From Stropharia rugosoannulata (Eukaryota > Basidiomycota > Agaricomycetes > Agaricales > Strophariaceae): a stretch of DNA of 64,000 bases. The stretch covers positions 806,001 through 870,000 of the forward strand of contig JANCIK010000010.1 in assembly GCA_028532985.1 (NCBI GenBank), written 5' to 3'. Position 1 is the first letter of the stretch. Each line of letters starts with the position of its first letter. This document shows positions 53,601 through 64,000 of the stretch, one piece after another. The notes below the pieces were generated by a model. The model was not told the DNA's origin. It saw only the letters and a program-made list of their open reading frames with translations, and made no database searches. The translations under genes and the position numbers were made by a program.

Positions 53601-55945
53601 TTGCTTCCACTACAACGTCTCTTTTACGTCTCCCATCCTGTCTCACCCACTGCTTCAGATAGATATGTGTACAATGCAATAGACCAGACGGTATGCAGTC
53701 CGGTCCGCTTCCGCTCTGGTCACAGCTCATGGACAGATTCTGTATCCCGTTCTAACTTTCAAGTTCCTGTGTTTGAGTTCGTGCTCATCCCTTCCACCAC
53801 GTCTCTCACCTCGCCCGGGACCACACACCTACCACCCTAGTCACGAAGCGGGGTGTATCTACTCCATTTTTCTGCATCTGTCCTTGTCTCCCGTCCAGTC
53901 TGTACCAATGCATCCTACTCTCCTCTACGGCTCCATTGACCTCCAGCCATCGCAGCACATTGCCTCGCTCTCCCCTACTTCGCTCCATGAAGACGCCACA
54001 TTGGCGTATTCGGCGCGCGCTGTTGATCTTACACCCGTGTTTCTGCGGTTGACTTGACTCGGGTAGCCGCTTCACCTCGTAGTGAGATCCCCGCATTTAC
54101 TTATTATTGGATTATATATAGGTATAACATGGAAAACGAGAGCAGGGACTCGCTCTAGCGCCTTCGCCAAGGCTCACTGCCCTAAATCCCGTCAATTTGC
54201 GTGCATATCCCCCTGCCGCGACCACGCCACTCACTGTGTCCAGTTGAAGTTCGCCACAAGCTCTATCCCGGGACTGGGACCAATCAAGCACTACCCCAGC
54301 GTCCGAGGTCTGCATGAAAGTTTGTTTCCTCCGCGTTCTCCGCCTCTACACCATGGATGTACTCTGCATCTTTGTCCCTCCGCCTGTCCCTGCATCAGAG
54401 CTTGCGTTTGCACCCTTACCCCACCACATGTCTCACCATTCCCTGAAGCCTGCTCTGACATACTAGATTCCAGGGTGACCCGCCCACCACTCTAGCAACA
54501 AAGCGGAGTGCATCCACTTCATTTTCTCGCATCTGTCCTCGTCTCCCGTCCAGTCTCTACCTACGCAACCCCTGATCCCGCACGTCTCCATCGTCCACTC
54601 ACCCTCTCCCCCTGAAGACTATGTGGCGCGCTCTTGATTTCGCATCCATGTTCCTTTGGTTTGATTGGCTTGGTAGCCGCTTCTCCTCGTGGCCAGGTCT
54701 CCCAACTTTTCGTTCATTTGTCTAGAGATTCTCCGACATGCGCATGTCTACAAGCACGAAGAAAAACATGACCACAAGATCGCACCGGCCACATCTACAC
54801 CTACGCCTTCAGCTTGGCCGAGTCTCACTGCTGTGAAGCCCGTACGTTCTCGTCCACGCCCCCACCGCGAAGTGCGAATCCACAATGGGCACATGGGAGG
54901 AAATAAATCATATGCTACCCGAGACATTCACCTGCATATTCTCTGTCTCCTTTGGTTCTTACACTCAAATCTTCAACGGACTGTGAAAGACAAATCTCCA
55001 AAATTGTGATACCAGAAAACGAGTTGAAGTTTCAGTCTACGTCATACGACATTGCAAGTATTTGTGAATGCATCCCAATTTTGTATCGAAAACTATTATG
55101 TCAACTGTTATTCACGTGCAGCACCCTAATGAGCCATGATCAACGCCTGCAGTGCTGGCCGATTAGTGAATAGAAGGCGGCCGCCAAAGTGCGGAGGGGG
55201 AGCGCAGTGTTTTGCATGGAGGGTGCCAGCGGGGGCGAGGGGTCGCCCGGGAGCAGGAGGTGCGTCAGCATGTAATATAGGCTGTCGGAAGGTGACGCTA
55301 GTTCGGCGTGCCATGCGGGACTATGAGATGGGCGCCGGGCTGTGAATTACTATGTATAGTTGGCCGGGGGGAAATGGGCACGGGTGTAGTCTATGAGCAG
55401 AGAGAACTAGGAAAGTCCTGGCGCTTGCACTGATGTATGCTCAGCGCGGGAGACTGTATCATCCACAGTGTCCGGCAGGCACCATATGAGACTAGGTACA
55501 GACAGGACAGATGGACTGTAGTCAGGAGGGGCGTGCGGGTCCGGAAGCGTGGGAGAGGGCGGCGTGGTGGTGACCGGAGCGCGCATGGGGCAGGCGCAAC
55601 GCGGCGGCGGGAGGTATGGCACGGGCCGTGCGGACGGGACATGACGAGTTGCGGGACTTGGCGGGACGGACCGTGTGATTATGGGGCGGCTGTGGAGAGA
55701 CAGGGTGTATTTGCAAGTGGGTGCCGTAGTGGCGTTGTAGGTAGGCAGGCCTCATGTGCAGCTGCAGACACAGCCGTCAGCGCTGGTGTAAAATGTGATG
55801 TAGGCAGAGGTTAGCGAGGTGAACGACGGACGAAGGGAGACACAGGACTGCAACTCCAAAACACCCAGAAGCAACGTCGACACAGCATCCTACAGTCCGA
55901 GCAAGAGACGTGGACGCATTGAACACCAAGAATACGCGTCTGCAC

Positions 55946-57625
55946 TGTTTTGCCTGCTCCGTATTAGGCGAAGACACGCCCGCACCTTCCGTGCGTTCAG
56001 GGGACGAGGGTAGAGCGAGATCATACTGTAAGGTGCGCTATTTGCGCGCGCGCAGAAAAGATCCATTTGGTATAGGTCCACGGAATATCTTTAGGTCTCG
56101 GGCATAATAGCAAGAATATTCTGGAGAGAACTCGGTTGGTCCTCAGGAGTTAGGAGAAGTTCTATATTTTATTTATATATACATGCTTTTACAGTATAAA
56201 AGGACTCCGTGTACATGTAGCTAGGCAGTTAATTTACGACCCACCTTCGTTTTACCATCCACAGCTCAGTTGCAATCAGTTTATAGAGCCTTACCTCGTC
56301 AAATTCACTCTACATTAGTCGATCATTTATTTTCTTATTTCTCTGCCTTGAACCACCCTCAAGACGACCACACAAGTCGTCGCTCGCACTTACACAAACA
56401 TTATCAATCTTACAATACCTATGAGGAATACGAATCCATATCCACACTTTCTCTAGTGCTTGCAGATACGCGTATGTCGGGAACACGAAGGCGGATGCGG
56501 AGACTTGACTAAGTAGGTGGGGATCCAACTACTTGCCCGGAAATAACGAGAAATAACAGGCTGAGAACTGAGACTCAAAACAAGCAGTATGAGCCGTATG
56601 TTTCAAAAACGCGTTCTGAAACGCGGCTCAGAGGAGACAGCCATGTACCATGCACCTTCACTGGAGGTTTATAATACTAGGTAAAACGCCATAAGAGCTA
56701 GTAGGGCAGTGCTCAGTCGGGATATGGGCATGCTTTATGATAGGTATACGTACTAATCAAGCTAACTGCGGCGGGGTGTATAGATGCGAACATGAGCTCA
56801 AATGCGGGGACAGAGCCAGAAGCAAATGTAGAATCCGACTCGGGGCCGGGATAGAAGATGCGGATGTGCAGACTTGACAAGGACGAGGTGCGGACACCCA
56901 TTCAGAAACGACGCAAACGGATGTAGGCCAAGTTCAGCAGGACGCACTGTATACACTAGAATTGCGTTATTGCAACGGAGACTAAGAAATTTGCCACACG
57001 GACGTGACGCGCATCCATTTTGGAGTCTAATGTGTCCTAGGCGTGGGAGGGGGTCCATAGGTCCATGAAACGTAGGGAGGACTACGGGAGAAAGGGAAGC
57101 AGACACACTCCTTGCAGACTTCGGAGGTGGCCGACAGGGTTGTATATGCGCGGTCCCAGGCTCGAGATCATAGCGTACTTCTGAACATGGTGGGAGGCGG
57201 GTTCGCGGCAAGGGATATTGCTGCTTCGTGATATAACCATACAGTGGAACCTGGAACAAATAACAGGTAAATTTTGGTGACCAGGACTTCACGAGGTGAA
57301 ACGGCTACCTGAGTCAAGCCAACCGAAGAAGCGGGGGTGAAACCCCAAGACTGTGCCGTATACGCCAATATCACGTCTTCATAGGGCGAGGGAGGGGAGA
57401 GCGAGGTAATGTGCAGACATGGCAGGGGGTCGCTGTATCCGTAAGAGGAGACTTGTATGCATTGTTAAATACCAGACGGGGAGCAGGAACAGTTTCAGGA
57501 CAAAGGAGCAGGTAGATGACGAGGGTGGTAGGTGTTAGTGAGGCTGGAGTATAGGTGCAGTGAACTCAGATGCAGGGACAGACGCAGAACCTGATGAAGA
57601 ATCCGTCCATGGACTGGGAGCAGAG
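55946..57625. other. Gene-poor stretch outside the inverted repeat
   Basis: No supportable gene. TATAAAAGG at about 56,195 is a good TATA-like box, but the frames after it are short and do not join through introns that I can find. 56,750-57,470 carries the purine-rich degenerate repeat also seen at 30.7-32.3 kb. Confidence 0.4.
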
Positions 57626-57629
57626 CGAA

Positions 57630-57950
57630 CAATTGACCATTTATGCGTGCTTACCGTAGATGCCTGCCTGTGCCTCTTAGGCATTTCTTGACGTTTACAT
57701 GTATCTTGCGTACAGTGTATTGTCCGCAATGGATAATCTGTACATCGTGGTTGGGTACATATTCTATTGTTGTTATTCTAGTTGAAAGACAGAGATCAGC
57801 GGAGAGAGCAGGCAAGAGCAGGGCACGTATGCCGGGACATGCTTATGTCATTGCTTGACACCGTCGAGCATTCCAAACAAGTTGAAACAACGCGTCCGCG
57901 CTTCCTTGGCGTTCTCTGCTTCTGCTTAGTTCTCTATGCGCGGTCTCCTG
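57630..57950 (+). repeat. Dispersed repeat R1, copy 5
   Basis: ATGCGTGCTTACCGTAGATGC...TTAGGCATTTC, then CTTATGTCATTGCTTGACACCG and CATTCCAAACAAGTTG, in the standard order. Confidence 0.55.
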
Positions 57951-58094
57951 ACTAGATGACTCACCCAACGCAGCGCCATCCATTGCTCAAGCTCAAGCAC
58001 AATAACAGACAATCACCCATATGCCTAAGTACTTGGACCAGTCCAATCATTCAAGAAACGGCGAAAGATGACCCGCCCGTGTCACATTGGTCTC

Positions 58095-60935
58095 ACGTTA
58101 GGTGCACGTCCTGCTTGTTATCCCGCTTCGCACATCCTCCCCTTCAGATTCCCTCATCTCCGCATGACAGCTTCCATGTTTCATTAACTACGGAACTACC
58201 ACACGCACATACGGGAGTCGGATGAGCGGCATGCGTTGGAGGAGACAGAGGACACCGGGGACAACCAATGGGCTCGGGGTCAAGATCAAAGCATGCTGCA
58301 GGTCCCAGAATAACGTACGTGTATGTTAAGTATCAGCCATTGATTCTCCGGATTGTACGCAGCCGCGAGCACGACTGAACTGACTCAACTGCAAAACAAA
58401 AACAGCATCCTTGAGGGACTGTGAAGGCGGGAGCAAGAAGCGAATGCCATCCATGCTGATTTTGTGGGTAAAGTCGTGCTTGCAGTTCCCCAGGTTCGGG
58501 ATCGTCGTTGTGTACTTCAGGAGGTAGTATAGGAGGCGGTGAGGCCGGGGGTGGTATGCTCGCAAACATGGGCGAAACTTATGTAGTGGATGTATTCATG
58601 ACCCGGGAGCAGAGGGAGAGGCGACTGGACTGCGCTCTGTTTGCTCTATCGTCTTCCGCGTGTCGCTATCTGCAGTAGCAAAAATGGGACGATCATGAAT
58701 CTGGGGTGGGTATATGCGCGCTTATTGCAGCAGCCCGCCTGTGCGTCCGAGCGCAAATTCAACGTGCCATGTCTACTATGCGGGTTAGTCGTCGTTACCT
58801 ACTGGTTAGATCCAAAACTTATGCAGGGAAAGAGGTGGATTGATGGACAGGGAGCAGAGAAGAGGAGGACATGCAATTAACGGATTGTGCATCATCTGCT
58901 CCAAGGCTTTGCATTGTCTTTGACCAATCTTGCCCGCGCCTTTCTCTATGACAAGCAAGATAGAATAGTTATGTGTCTTGCATTAATCATCCTGAGCGAA
59001 GGGAGGGAGGGCGCATACATAGACTTCCAGTATATGGCCGGACACAGATAGACGGATCAGAATGGCTCGCCCCGTCTCCTGGCAAGCGGGGTGCTTGTCA
59101 AATCACAGTTCGCTTTGGCAAAGAAAGCTATGAATTTGTAATCTAGACTCCCCAGTTTCCAGATCCAGTAACTAGTACACATATGCACCACTGAGTATGA
59201 ATATGATGAGTGAGCGGGGATGCGCACGGTGGGGCCTGGTAGAGGTCCTGAGGGAGAGCTCTGGAGTCGACATGGTGATGCCCATCGGCGGTGGTAGGAC
59301 ACAGCCTTGGATCAGTGAGACTTGTTCCTCACGCTTACCGTAGTGCTTGGAGACGTCATATCTTGGGCAAGACACATGCAGACCCAAGTACCAGGAGAGG
59401 CGGAGTATTAAGCCAGACAGCCGCAAGGAACACGGGTTGAAGAAGAGTGCCACGCCTATTTTCAGGGAAGACAACGAGGGTCGAATTAACCATGCGACGT
59501 GCCTAATAGTCATTATACTACCGGGCCTGGTAAATGAAAGAGACTCAGAGGAGAATGGGACGTAGGGGTGACGGCGGGCAGAATGAGTGCTGTAGTATGG
59601 CTGTGTCGTGTACTTTGCGCTGATTCATGCTCGATATCTCTTGAATAACCAAGTGTATTTATATTTAGCAAGAACTTTTCTTTAGCTTCTGATAGCGTGA
59701 CACGCCTGATAATTTAGAGTGGGTGGATCCTCTCGGTTTTTGGTGACAATGGAGTGGAATAAGGAATACTTAGTGCCGGCCGCATATGACGGGCCGTGCA
59801 TTACCTTATCACGAGCACCGGCACGGGTGGGCTGCGGGATGTGCCGGATAGCCGGAACGTTCTCTCAACGTTGACTTGCGTTTCTGTTTTGACATCACCC
59901 GCTACGCCGAGGCGACAAAAACGCGGGTTGCGTCGATGCCGGGCGTAGGCCGCGCTACAGAGGCGGTGCTACGAACTTGACATGGCGCTTCGTCTCATCT
60001 CCCTATGATAATGTTCTACATGGAACGTAAACCGATTATGAACAAGGTATTCTGTAAAGTTGGTTGGATGCTCTCATGCGGGTTTTGCATTGGATTTCGT
60101 TTCAAAAATAGTTATTTATACACTCTACTCAGTATTTATAGATCGTACGGTGACAGTGGGAAGATTAATTCGATTAACGGTGTGCTGTGGTACCCAGTCT
60201 CACAGTTGAACGCAGTTCATTACAACCTCCCGCAGACAGCATCCACAGATATGCCAGCGTGGAGCATACAAAAACGCAGCCAAAAGTCTCAAAACCGAGT
60301 ATCCAAGGTAATAGGGAAGCTTCCATTAGTCCTGGCTCCAAGCTGACGAGGACTGTTCTTCCATCCCTAGGATGCCATTCACGGTCCGCCAACCAAAACT
60401 ATGTACGTTCTCGAAGCAACAAAAGCCACTTCAACTGCTTTGAAAAGTTTGTCGAGCTTCATTCCAGTACCAGCGCTGAGTCCAGTATTGGAACTTGCTA
60501 TCCGTATTGTTGAAGCATGCGAGGTAAGTCAGACATGCGCTAATATGGGCCGCGCTAATTTGTACTAAAAGAATAGAACTTCGATCGAGGAGGATGTCGA
60601 CGAGCTTCGCAAGCGGGTTGTTTCCCTGAGTGTTCTTATCGTCAACAAGGTCCCATCGGATCGCAGTGTCAACGAAGAACTGCAGGCCAGAATCAACAGT
60701 CTTCAGTTGTGCGTGATGTTCTATAGATTATTCTGAGTCACTAAAGTTCCGGGTTTCCTAGGGTACTGGTAGAGATTGAACGAGCTCTAAACGCCATCAA
60801 GAATCAGCGGAGATTGCTTCTGGTTCTTTTCCCGCAGTTGAATAAGGACAGAGTTGATAAGTGTGTCAGAGATCTGGGTATCGCTCTCGAAACATTTGAT
60901 GTAGGTTTTTGCTCTACTGTGTCGGAAACTTCAAA
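58095..60935 (+). repeat. Direct segmental duplication, copy 2
   Basis: Matches 24,349 to about 27,230 throughout, ending inside the third NLR intron. It lacks the outer retroelement, so 58,085-58,110 (TTGGTCTCACGTTAGGTGC) may be an empty target site. Confidence 0.85.
60401..60900 (+). pseudogene. Truncated NLR paralogue: N-terminal domain only (exons 1-3)
   Basis: Exons 60401-60523, 60572-60708 and 60762-60900 correspond one to one to those of the gene at 26,708, with equal lengths (123, 137, 139 bp) and intact frames, giving 133 residues. After the third donor (GTAGGT at 60,901) the intron is recognisable for about 35 bases and then gives way to unrelated DNA, so NB-ARC and TPR parts are missing. 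Most substitutions are conservative (RDLGIALETFD against KDLGVALEAFD). It may be a relic, or a stand-alone signalling domain if transcribed with a new terminator. Confidence 0.8.
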
Positions 60936-61590
60936 CTAGCCTGATCAGGCAAGTCCCTTGATCAGGCCAGTCCTCCGGCTGATCAGACTAGTGCCAGGCC
61001 ATGATTAGCTGAGATTTCGCATAATCATGCCAGGTCGATCTAATCATTAAGCGAGGGATATAAATAGGCGTAATTGAAGTCGGACATTCCCACACATTGA
61101 CCTTCACCTCACCTCATTCATGTTGTAGCTCACCAGGTAAGGACCGGTATTACAAGATACTTTACATACCAGCTAGTGTACATTAGATATATATCCCTAT
61201 GTAGTTTAATAGAGGACCCCTCCATATCTAGTCCTTCAAACTTACAAATGATTCTGTGACTATGATGTGAAGTCCATTGGCAGTCCGTGTGAAAGTAACT
61301 TTGATGCAGCTGAATAGCACTCATCCCAACCTCATTCATGTTGTAGCTCACTTGTTAGGGACCAGTATTATGAGAGAAGTGCTATAGTTTATTCTAAGTA
61401 GTATATGTACATTATTCTCAAGTTGAATAGAGAACCCCTGCTTTCCTACTATTTAAATCAATAACTTCACGCGTACTGACTTGATAAGTCTCATGTCATG
61501 TTGTATTATCTGATGTCTATCTTTACTCCGCTTTCATATCACTGGCTTCAGTGAATAGTATGCTTTCTTTCTTTCCCCCCACATCATACT
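60936..61590 (+). promoter_or_regulatory. Upstream region of the right-edge gene: TATA box and local duplication
   Basis: Starts with repeated TGATCAGG/CTGATCAG palindromes (60,940-61,000). TATAAATAGG lies at about 61,060. The block ACCTCATTCATGTTGTAGCTCAC followed by GGACC(G/A)GTATTA occurs twice, at about 61,112 and 61,328, roughly 216 bp apart. This could be a leader with alternative first exons. Confidence 0.4.
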
Positions 61591-61596
61591 AGTACC

Positions 61597-64000
61597 ATGC
61601 CTGAATACCGGGAGTGCTTAGCTCATTATTTATACTTGAAATCAGCCTTCAACTACATGAAAGATAAAGGCTATGATCTTTCGGTTCAACAATTGTGGGC
61701 AGATGAAACAAAGCCTAAAACTAGTACTGGGAAACAGCGTAGCAAAAACAGCTTAGTCACTCCTTTAGAAAATACCTCTACTGCTAAACGAGGCAGCCAG
61801 TATAATATGGCTAGTCTTTTTCCTCCAGCTCTACTTCTTACAAAAAGCAACCCAAATCCACCGGAGGTTAACACACTTGTATGGAGAGGTTTATGGTCAA
61901 CTCCAAGATCTGTTATCTTGGATTTTACTTCTCAAGTATTTCAAGTAAGCTTATTAAATCTTTATATGCTAGTAAAAATAACCACCATTTTACAGTTGGC
62001 CTACCTAACTCATACATCCGTCCAATGGTACAATAAAGACACCTGGAATAATGTTGTCAAGATAACTCCAAATGCAAGGCGAGGTACAGAATTGCTATAG
62101 CATTTGAGTTTCCAAATAGTGTCATAGCCTTTCTTTCTCTTGATAACTTGTTTCAAGTTTGTAGTATCTTTATTATGTTTATCATGAGTATTTACTTACA
62201 GTATCTGTCTTAGCCGCAATGGGCAACGCTAAAGTCAGGGCTCAAATTACCGCCAGCAGATGTATACAATTTCAAGGACTTTCTTCAAGTTGTTGCCAAT
62301 TGGATTGAATCCAGGCTTGACTTGGCCGATTCTAGAAGATTATCCTATGCATGTACTGTTATCAGAGGAGCAAATGAGGTATTTGGAGGAGTTGGAGTTT
62401 ACACAATCAATGAAATATTCTTTGATGCAGGTATGTATTGTAATAATGTTTAACAGTCTCTTATAATCTAACCAGTGACTAGGACTGTCTCCATATCTTA
62501 CTGAGTCGGAAATATTCAATTGTCCTTCTCGAGTGGCCCGGTTATGTGAGGCCTTCTGGGAATTTGCATACAAGTCGCACACTAAATTACCGTATGCAAC
62601 TTATCCTTAAAATCATGTATGTAAATAACTAATTACATATAGAAACCTTTTGTCCAAGACATCGCAGGGGGGCATTATTGCTCCTACAAATAGGCAAAGA
62701 AAGGAATACAATAGCTGGCTACATGTATATGCAAGAGAGTACTCTGCATTATCTCATCGCATGTATGCGCTAGCAGACACCTATAATGTATGTTGGCCTC
62801 TATTGTTCATAATGTACATACACTAATATTGAGTCCAGAGTGTCTTAAATAATTTGGAGAACAATGGTCAGCCGTGGTATCGGAATGACAAAGGAAATGG
62901 CTTGTTTGACATTTTCGATCCTGATTTAATTGAAAATGCACTGAATACTTCTCTGAAAGAGTTGAATCTTGGACACTTAATCTTTGGAGAAGAGCAGTGG
63001 AAGGGCTTCGGTCAATCTATGCCGACTAGAGATGATCCAATAACAGCATTGTATCGTAGGATGGGTATGTTCTTAAATTTACATTTGGTGTTATCTTAAC
63101 ATAATGCTCATGTTAAACTAGGCTGGATAGGTGTCTCAACGCACCTCAGCCAGTATGTGGATCTTTTTCAACAACAGAATCCAAAACCCGAAAGAAATGG
63201 ACAACAAAAACTTCCCGGATTAGCTCAAAACAAATCTGGTCAATATCTCCTCCTTTTTCTGCGAACTCATTTGCATATAAAGGTGCCGCACAGCCTAAAG
63301 GTCTTGAGCCCGTAGCAGAAGCTCAAAGATCATCAATGTTTTTCTTAAACATGATTAAAGCCAAGAATGGTGTTGCAGTAGGGCCATTGGAATATTGCGG
63401 CCATGGTTTAGTTGTGAAGACAACACACAGTAAAAAACGGTACACTCCTATTTCTTTTTCAATCCATATTTTGATTCCATATTTTTTAGTGTTTCTGCTA
63501 TACGTGCTACTCGAGACGAAATACTTGCACAGCCCATGTCTTCCACAAAGCCTATACAGTATGGATATTTGTCACCGAAGAAGAAATCTGTGCTGGACGA
63601 GAATAGGCCAGTATCCGATGATCAGCCTACCACAGAAGAAGAAAGCGACCATAGTGCAGCTGTCAATGATGCAGAAACCAAGGACAATAGGACAGAAGAA
63701 ACAGAGGACAAGCTAGAGTCCGAACAAAAACCAGAGTTATATTGGCAATATGGCCCAGAATACCCTCATGAGGAAACACCTCAATTTCCCCACCTATTGT
63801 CATCTTCTTCAGTAATTCAGTCTGAAGATCAGTACTCCTCAGAAGCTATTGATGCGTCCAGCAGTCAAGATGAAAATCAGTATTCCTCTGCAATTTCTGA
63901 GATTTCTGACAACCAAGACGACGACTTGCAGTCATTACTTAACCCTATTGAAAGGCTTTCATACTCATCAAGGAACGTCTCACCATCTTCTGCATTGACT
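61597..64000 (+). CDS. Multi-exon gene of unknown function, 3' end beyond window
   Basis: Exons inferred: 61597-61944 and about 61996-62089, about 62216-62430, 62483-62592, about 62642-62788, 62838-63063, about 63122-63237, about 63283-63437, and about 63491-64000, where the frame is still open. Most GT-AG junctions join in frame. The one between 62,089 and 62,216 does not by my reading, so a micro-exon, another splice site or a frameshift must exist there. The protein has no domain I recognise. The last exon is acidic and Ser/Glu-rich (EEESDHSAAVND; repeated DQYSSEA / ENQYSSA), like a disordered tail. The A+T-rich codon use differs from that of the outer element. It could be host or transposon-borne. 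Confidence 0.5.

Larger units (their letters stand above)
50655..55945 (-). repeat. Large inverted repeat, right arm
   Basis: Reverse complement of 32,640-37,548; see that entry for anchors. Its first 2.4 kb keep high identity, including the small-protein gene. The outer 2.9 kb contain extra pyrimidine-rich sequence (53,600-54,700) absent from the left arm, in which I see no gene. Confidence 0.78.

Noticed and set aside
54082..54495. 137-codon frame in pyrimidine-rich DNA
   Set aside because: The strand is pyrimidine-rich, which makes stops rare in several frames at once; overlapping frames of similar length exist on both strands.
61130..61351. 73-codon minus-strand frame containing MSYNMNEVGMSAIQ
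   Set aside because: It is produced by the local 216-bp duplication in a probable leader region and has no other support.
1..64000. tRNA or rRNA genes
   Set aside because: I looked for T-arm-like GGTTCRANTCC and rRNA-like stretches and saw none with flanking pairing; the CCA-ended stretch at 22,913-22,931 is a primer binding site, not a tRNA gene.

Overview
The window reads as nuclear DNA of a filamentous basidiomycete, probably an Agaricomycete. It has short GT-AG introns (about 45-115 bp), an NB-ARC/TPR protein of the fungal NLR type, a chromodomain Ty3 retroelement, and layers of nested repeats. I cannot name the species from sequence alone. Most of the window is mobile or duplicated DNA. 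The confident non-transposon genes are one NLR gene, a truncated relative of it, a duplicated 72-73 aa small protein, and an unrecognised multi-exon gene that runs off the right edge.

1-24,348 is one very large minus-strand Ty3-type LTR retrotransposon (the 'outer' element). Its right LTR is 22,934-24,348; the left LTR is cut by the window start. From the right come a 19-nt primer binding site, Gag, a protease ORF reached through a canonical -1 slippery heptamer, and an RT-RNaseH-integrase ORF that starts at a TGATG stop/start overlap. Between the end of pol and the left LTR lie about 6.6 kb holding four spliced genes (A-D) on the opposite strand. All four reading frames can be followed through every intron. 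A short odd palindrome, CCGCTGAGCGG, and its CCGCTG half-site are scattered through the whole outer element, in LTR, exons, introns and pol alike, and are practically absent from everything inserted into it. Two later insertions are dated by nesting. A 796-bp solo LTR (6,163-6,958, CTCTC target duplication) splits gene D. A complete plus-strand Ty3-type element (8,189-16,264, 667-bp LTRs) splits the outer integrase. That inner element also carries a spliced antisense gene between pol and its 3' LTR, so antisense cargo recurs in this lineage.

24,349-29,500 holds a segment that recurs in direct orientation at about 58,095-60,935, followed by the NLR gene (26,708-29,494: N-terminal helical domain, NB-ARC, TPR-like repeats). 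The second copy keeps only the first three NLR exons.

About 32.6-55.9 kb is a large imperfect inverted repeat (arms about 32.64-37.55 and 50.66-55.95 kb). Each arm carries one copy of the small-protein gene. The spacer holds two minisatellites and a chromovirus (38,211-46,418, 326-bp LTRs, TAGAT target duplication). The chromovirus landed inside the first minisatellite and was then itself interrupted by an unrelated insertion of about 2.4 kb between gag and pol. Low-copy degenerate repeats fill 30-35 and 48-58 kb.

60,935-64,000 contains an unfamiliar intron-rich gene that continues beyond the window.
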